From positions 62,001 to 126,000 of the forward strand of contig JALESO010000043.1 in NCBI GenBank assembly GCA_022781925.1: DNA of 64,000 nucleotides, given 5' to 3'. A program made the translations under genes and the position numbers. Positions within the stretch are counted from its first letter, which is position 1, and each line of letters starts with the position of its first letter. Positions 62,121 to 64,000 of the stretch are shown piece by piece. The notes under the pieces are model-generated. The model ran no database searches. It was given only the letters and a program-made list of their open reading frames with translations, and had not been told where the DNA came from. The stretch is from Lachnospiraceae bacterium (GTDB taxonomy: Bacteria > Bacillota > Clostridia > Lachnospirales > Lachnospiraceae).

Positions 62121-63299
62121 ATGAAATTTGATTATCAAAAAACCACATATGCCTGTTTTATAGGCTACATAGTTCAGGCAATTGTGAACAGTTTTGTGCC
62201 ATTGTTGTTTGTAACTTTTCAGAAAAGTTATCACATCCCGTTGACACAGATCACATTGCTTATTACAGTCAATTTTATGATACAGCTGCTGGTTGATCTG
62301 TTATCAGCAGGATTTATAGATAAAATCGGGTATAGAGCCTCTGTGATCATAGCCCACATATGCGCAGCACTGGGTTTACTATTGCTTACCATTCTTCCGG
62401 AAATTATGCAAAATCCGTTTACAGGAATATTAATAGCAGTGTTCGTGTATGCAATTGGAGGAGGGCTGATAGAGGTGCTGATCAGTCCGATCATTGAAGC
62501 ATGTCCGACAGACAATAAGGAAGCAGCAATGAGTCTGCTGCATTCTTTTTACTGCTGGGGATGTACTGGTGTCGTACTTATTTCAACCGTATTTTTTGCA
62601 TTAGTGGGGATAGATCACTGGAAAATACTCACACTTTTTTGGACAATCATTCCGATTGGAAATATGATCTTGTTTACCAAAGTCCCGATATACAGTCTTA
62701 CGGATGAGGACGAAAAGGGAATGAACCTGAAAGAGCTTTTCGGTGAAAAAATATTTTGGATCCTTATGGTCATGATGGCATGTGCAGGAGCTTCAGAACA
62801 GGCAGTAAGCCAGTGGGCATCGACGTTTGCAGAGGAAGGACTTGGCATTACAAAGACGCTTGGAGATCTGGTGGGACCGATGGCTTTTTCAATCCTTATG
62901 GGACTTTCGAGACTTATCTATGGTAAATATGGAGATAAACTTGATCTGAACAGATTTATGAAGTTAAGTTGTGTGCTGTGCATCGCATCCTACCTTTGTA
63001 TCTCACTTGTTCCAATACCGATCGTTGAACTTATCGGCTGTGGCATCTGCGGTTTTTCCGTAGGCATTATGTGGCCGGGTACTTTCAGCAAGGCATCGGC
63101 GGCATTGCGGAGAGGCGAAACATTACTTTTTGCAATGCTTGCGTTAGCAGGAGACCTTGGCTGTTCCGGGGGACCGACTTTGGTAGGCTTTGTGTCAAGT
63201 GCGGCTGGCAATATGAGAATGGGAATCCTTGCCGGAATCATGGCACCTTCCTTTTTGCTTGTCGGAATTTATGCGTTATGTCGAAGAAAAAAGATGTGA
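62121..63299 (+). CDS. MFS transporter
   Basis: 392 residues, twelve predicted membrane helices; 'SAGFIDKIGYRASVI' is the helix 2-3 loop motif A variant. The FucP/NarK-like layout ('ISPIIEACPTDNKEAAMSLLHSFYCWG') suggests sugar or small-molecule uptake, not drug export, but the substrate is unknown. TTGGAGA lies 11 bases before the ATG. It is flanked by a terminator on the left and its own promoter-less gap to the ArsR gene on the right. Confidence 0.88.
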   Translation: MKFDYQKTTYACFIGYIVQAIVNSFVPLLFVTFQKSYHIPLTQITLLITVNFMIQLLVDLLSAGFIDKIGYRASVIIAHICAALGLLLLTILPEIMQNPFTGILIAVFVYAIGGGLIEVLISPIIEACPTDNKEAAMSLLHSFYCWGCTGVVLISTVFFALVGIDHWKILTLFWTIIPIGNMILFTKVPIYSLTDEDEKGMNLKELFGEKIFWILMVMMACAGASEQAVSQWASTFAEEGLGITKTLGDLVGPMAFSILMGLSRLIYGKYGDKLDLNRFMKLSCVLCIASYLCISLVPIPIVELIGCGICGFSVGIMWPGTFSKASAALRRGETLLFAMLALAGDLGCSGGPTLVGFVSSAAGNMRMGILAGIMAPSFLLVGIYALCRRKKM

Positions 63300-63364
63300 T
63301 GGGAAAGAGCAGACAGGAGACGAAATAAAGATTGAGAGGGCTGGCATTAGCCGGCACAGGCTCC

Positions 63365-63392
63365 TTGACAAATAAAGTTATCGTGTTATAAT
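63365..63392 (+). promoter_or_regulatory. promoter of the ArsR-SdpI pair
   Basis: TTGACA (63365-63370), 16-base spacer, TATAAT (63387-63392). The operator at 63394-63422 begins right behind the -10. Confidence 0.88.
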
Positions 63393-63393
63393 A

Positions 63394-63422
63394 CATTTAA
63401 CAATTAACTGAAATGTTAAATG
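63394..63422 (+). promoter_or_regulatory. operator of the ArsR-type autorepressor
   Basis: Perfect 9-base arms CATTTAACA (63394-63402) and TGTTAAATG (63414-63422), 11-base spacer, covering the transcription start. ArsR-family dimers bind such palindromes; position implies autorepression. Confidence 0.8.
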
Positions 63423-63436
63423 ATGGAGGAATGAAT

Positions 63437-63721
63437 TTGGGAATGCAGGACACACTTCACGCACTTGCTGATCCTACAAGACGTGAAATACTTAATTTAC
63501 TCAAGCAGTCGCGAATGTCTGCGGGTGAGATCTGTAATCATTTTTCTATTTCGGGTGCGGCAATTTCACGTCATCTGTCTGTTTTGAAGGATGCGGATTT
63601 AATCCGTGACGAACGGGAAGGAAAATATATTTATTATGAGCTTAATGCCACTGTGCTTGAGGAAATTCTTTTGTGGATCAGTGAATTAAAGGGAGGAAAA
63701 GATCATGATCAGACAACATAA
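63437..63721 (+). CDS. ArsR-family repressor, SdpR-like
   Basis: 94 residues from a TTG at 63437, 7 bases after TGGAGGA; ATGs at 63413 (inside the operator) and 63431 are badly placed, and 63443 is possible. Sequence 'LHALADPTRREILNLLKQS', 'ISGAAISRHLSVLKDADLI' and 'GKYIYYELN' give the winged HTH. No metal-binding Cys pair is seen. It overlaps the SdpI-like gene by 17 bases, the arrangement of B. subtilis sdpRI, where SdpR represses until SdpI ties it to the membrane. Confidence 0.88.
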   Translation: MGMQDTLHALADPTRREILNLLKQSRMSAGEICNHFSISGAAISRHLSVLKDADLIRDEREGKYIYYELNATVLEEILLWISELKGGKDHDQTT

Positions 63722-64000
63722 AAAAATGCTAGTGTTTACATCTATCGTGACATTATTGCCAATCGTTATAGGTTTGCTTTTATGGAAACAGTTACCGGAT
63801 TCTGTTGCAACACATTTCGGGGCAGATAATCAGCCAAATGGGTATAGCTCCAAAGTTTTTGCTGTGTTTGGGCTACCATTCATTCTGCTGATGATTCATT
63901 TTATCTGTGTGGTTGTAACAAACATTGATCCGAAGGAAAAAAATATCAGCAAAAAAGTATTTCAGGTTGTTTTGTGGATATGTCCGTTGGTTTCTTTGGT
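63705..64000 (+). CDS. SdpI/DUF1648-family membrane protein (cut by window edge)
   Basis: The first 98 residues are visible: a helix starting 'LVFTSIVTLLPIVIGLLLW', the DUF1648 motif 'LPDSVATHFGADNQPNGYSS', and further hydrophobic segments. In B. subtilis SdpI gives immunity to the SDP toxin and signals to SdpR. No toxin gene is visible here. GGGAGG precedes the ATG at 63705. Confidence 0.82.
   Translation, partial: MIRQHKKMLVFTSIVTLLPIVIGLLLWKQLPDSVATHFGADNQPNGYSSKVFAVFGLPFILLMIHFICVVVTNIDPKEKNISKKVFQVVLWICPLVSL

Noticed and set aside
63320-63350. terminator after the MFS gene (GCTGGC/GCCGGC hairpin)
   Set aside because: Stem of six pairs only and no T-run; not listed as a feature.

Overview
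The window is bacterial chromosome from a low-to-mid GC Gram-positive anaerobe. PolC-type DNA polymerase III, Rex, ribosomal factors of Firmicutes type and DNA translocase/TepA genes point to Clostridia. Formate-THF ligase with FolD, the [FeFe]-hydrogenase maturase HydE, a Re-type citrate synthase and several small proteins of Lachnospiraceae type make a gut Lachnospiraceae (Blautia-like) the best guess. The genus is an inference, not a read-out. No rRNA, tRNA, CRISPR array, intact insertion sequence or prophage was seen.

Layout. 0-9 kb: a TetR regulator cut by the left edge, glycogen branching enzyme, a frameshifted small gene with a P-type metal ATPase, a tRNA-modification pair (TcdA and a rhodanese-TtcA fusion), and a membrane-anchored XRE regulator. 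9-17 kb: a sulfur block with cysK, metY, an Rrf2/CymR-like regulator, mnmA, hydE and serine acetyltransferase, then a ferredoxin-nitroreductase; a cluster of palindromic repeats lies between the last two. 17-22 kb: an accessory stretch with an ADP-ribosyltransferase-like protein (DUF3990 type) overlapping a small partner gene, a phosphoesterase, a GH78 rhamnosidase and the remnant of a sugar isomerase. 22-23.3 kb: small lineage-specific proteins, including a Cys/Gly-rich one. 23.4-27 kb: Re-citrate synthase, a GntR regulator and NADP-isocitrate dehydrogenase, preceded by three evenly spaced palindromic operators. 27-45 kb: mostly housekeeping genes (ABC-F ATPase, rex, nnr, alr, a mazF-like toxin, yebC, glgA, tepA, uppP, ftsK, fhs, folD). 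45-48.7 kb: a cell-wall module of a MurE paralogue and a D-aspartate-ligase-like ATP-grasp enzyme, divergent from an aspartate/glutamate racemase. 48.7-60 kb: a structured repeat, then pyrH-frr-uppS-cdsA-dxr-rseP-ispG-polC. 60-64 kb: a chorismate mutase/prephenate dehydratase with a degenerate dehydratase part, a HAD phosphatase, an MFS transporter and an ArsR-SdpI pair cut by the right edge.

How the genes work together. CysE makes O-acetylserine, CysK turns it into cysteine, MetY sulfhydrylates O-acetylhomoserine, and the Rrf2 protein is the likely local regulator. Re-citrate synthase and Icd supply 2-oxoglutarate. Racemase, ATP-grasp ligase and MurE paralogue could together put D-Asp (or a similar acid) on the peptidoglycan stem. 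Dxr-IspG-UppS-UppP feed and recycle undecaprenyl carriers.

Most interesting: the D-Asp/MurE wall module, the DUF3990 pair, a family of structured intergenic repeats (48.75-48.94 kb, a relic at 12.2 kb, relatives at 15.7-16.05 kb), the triple GntR operator, and a leader ORF plus terminator in front of the ABC-F gene.
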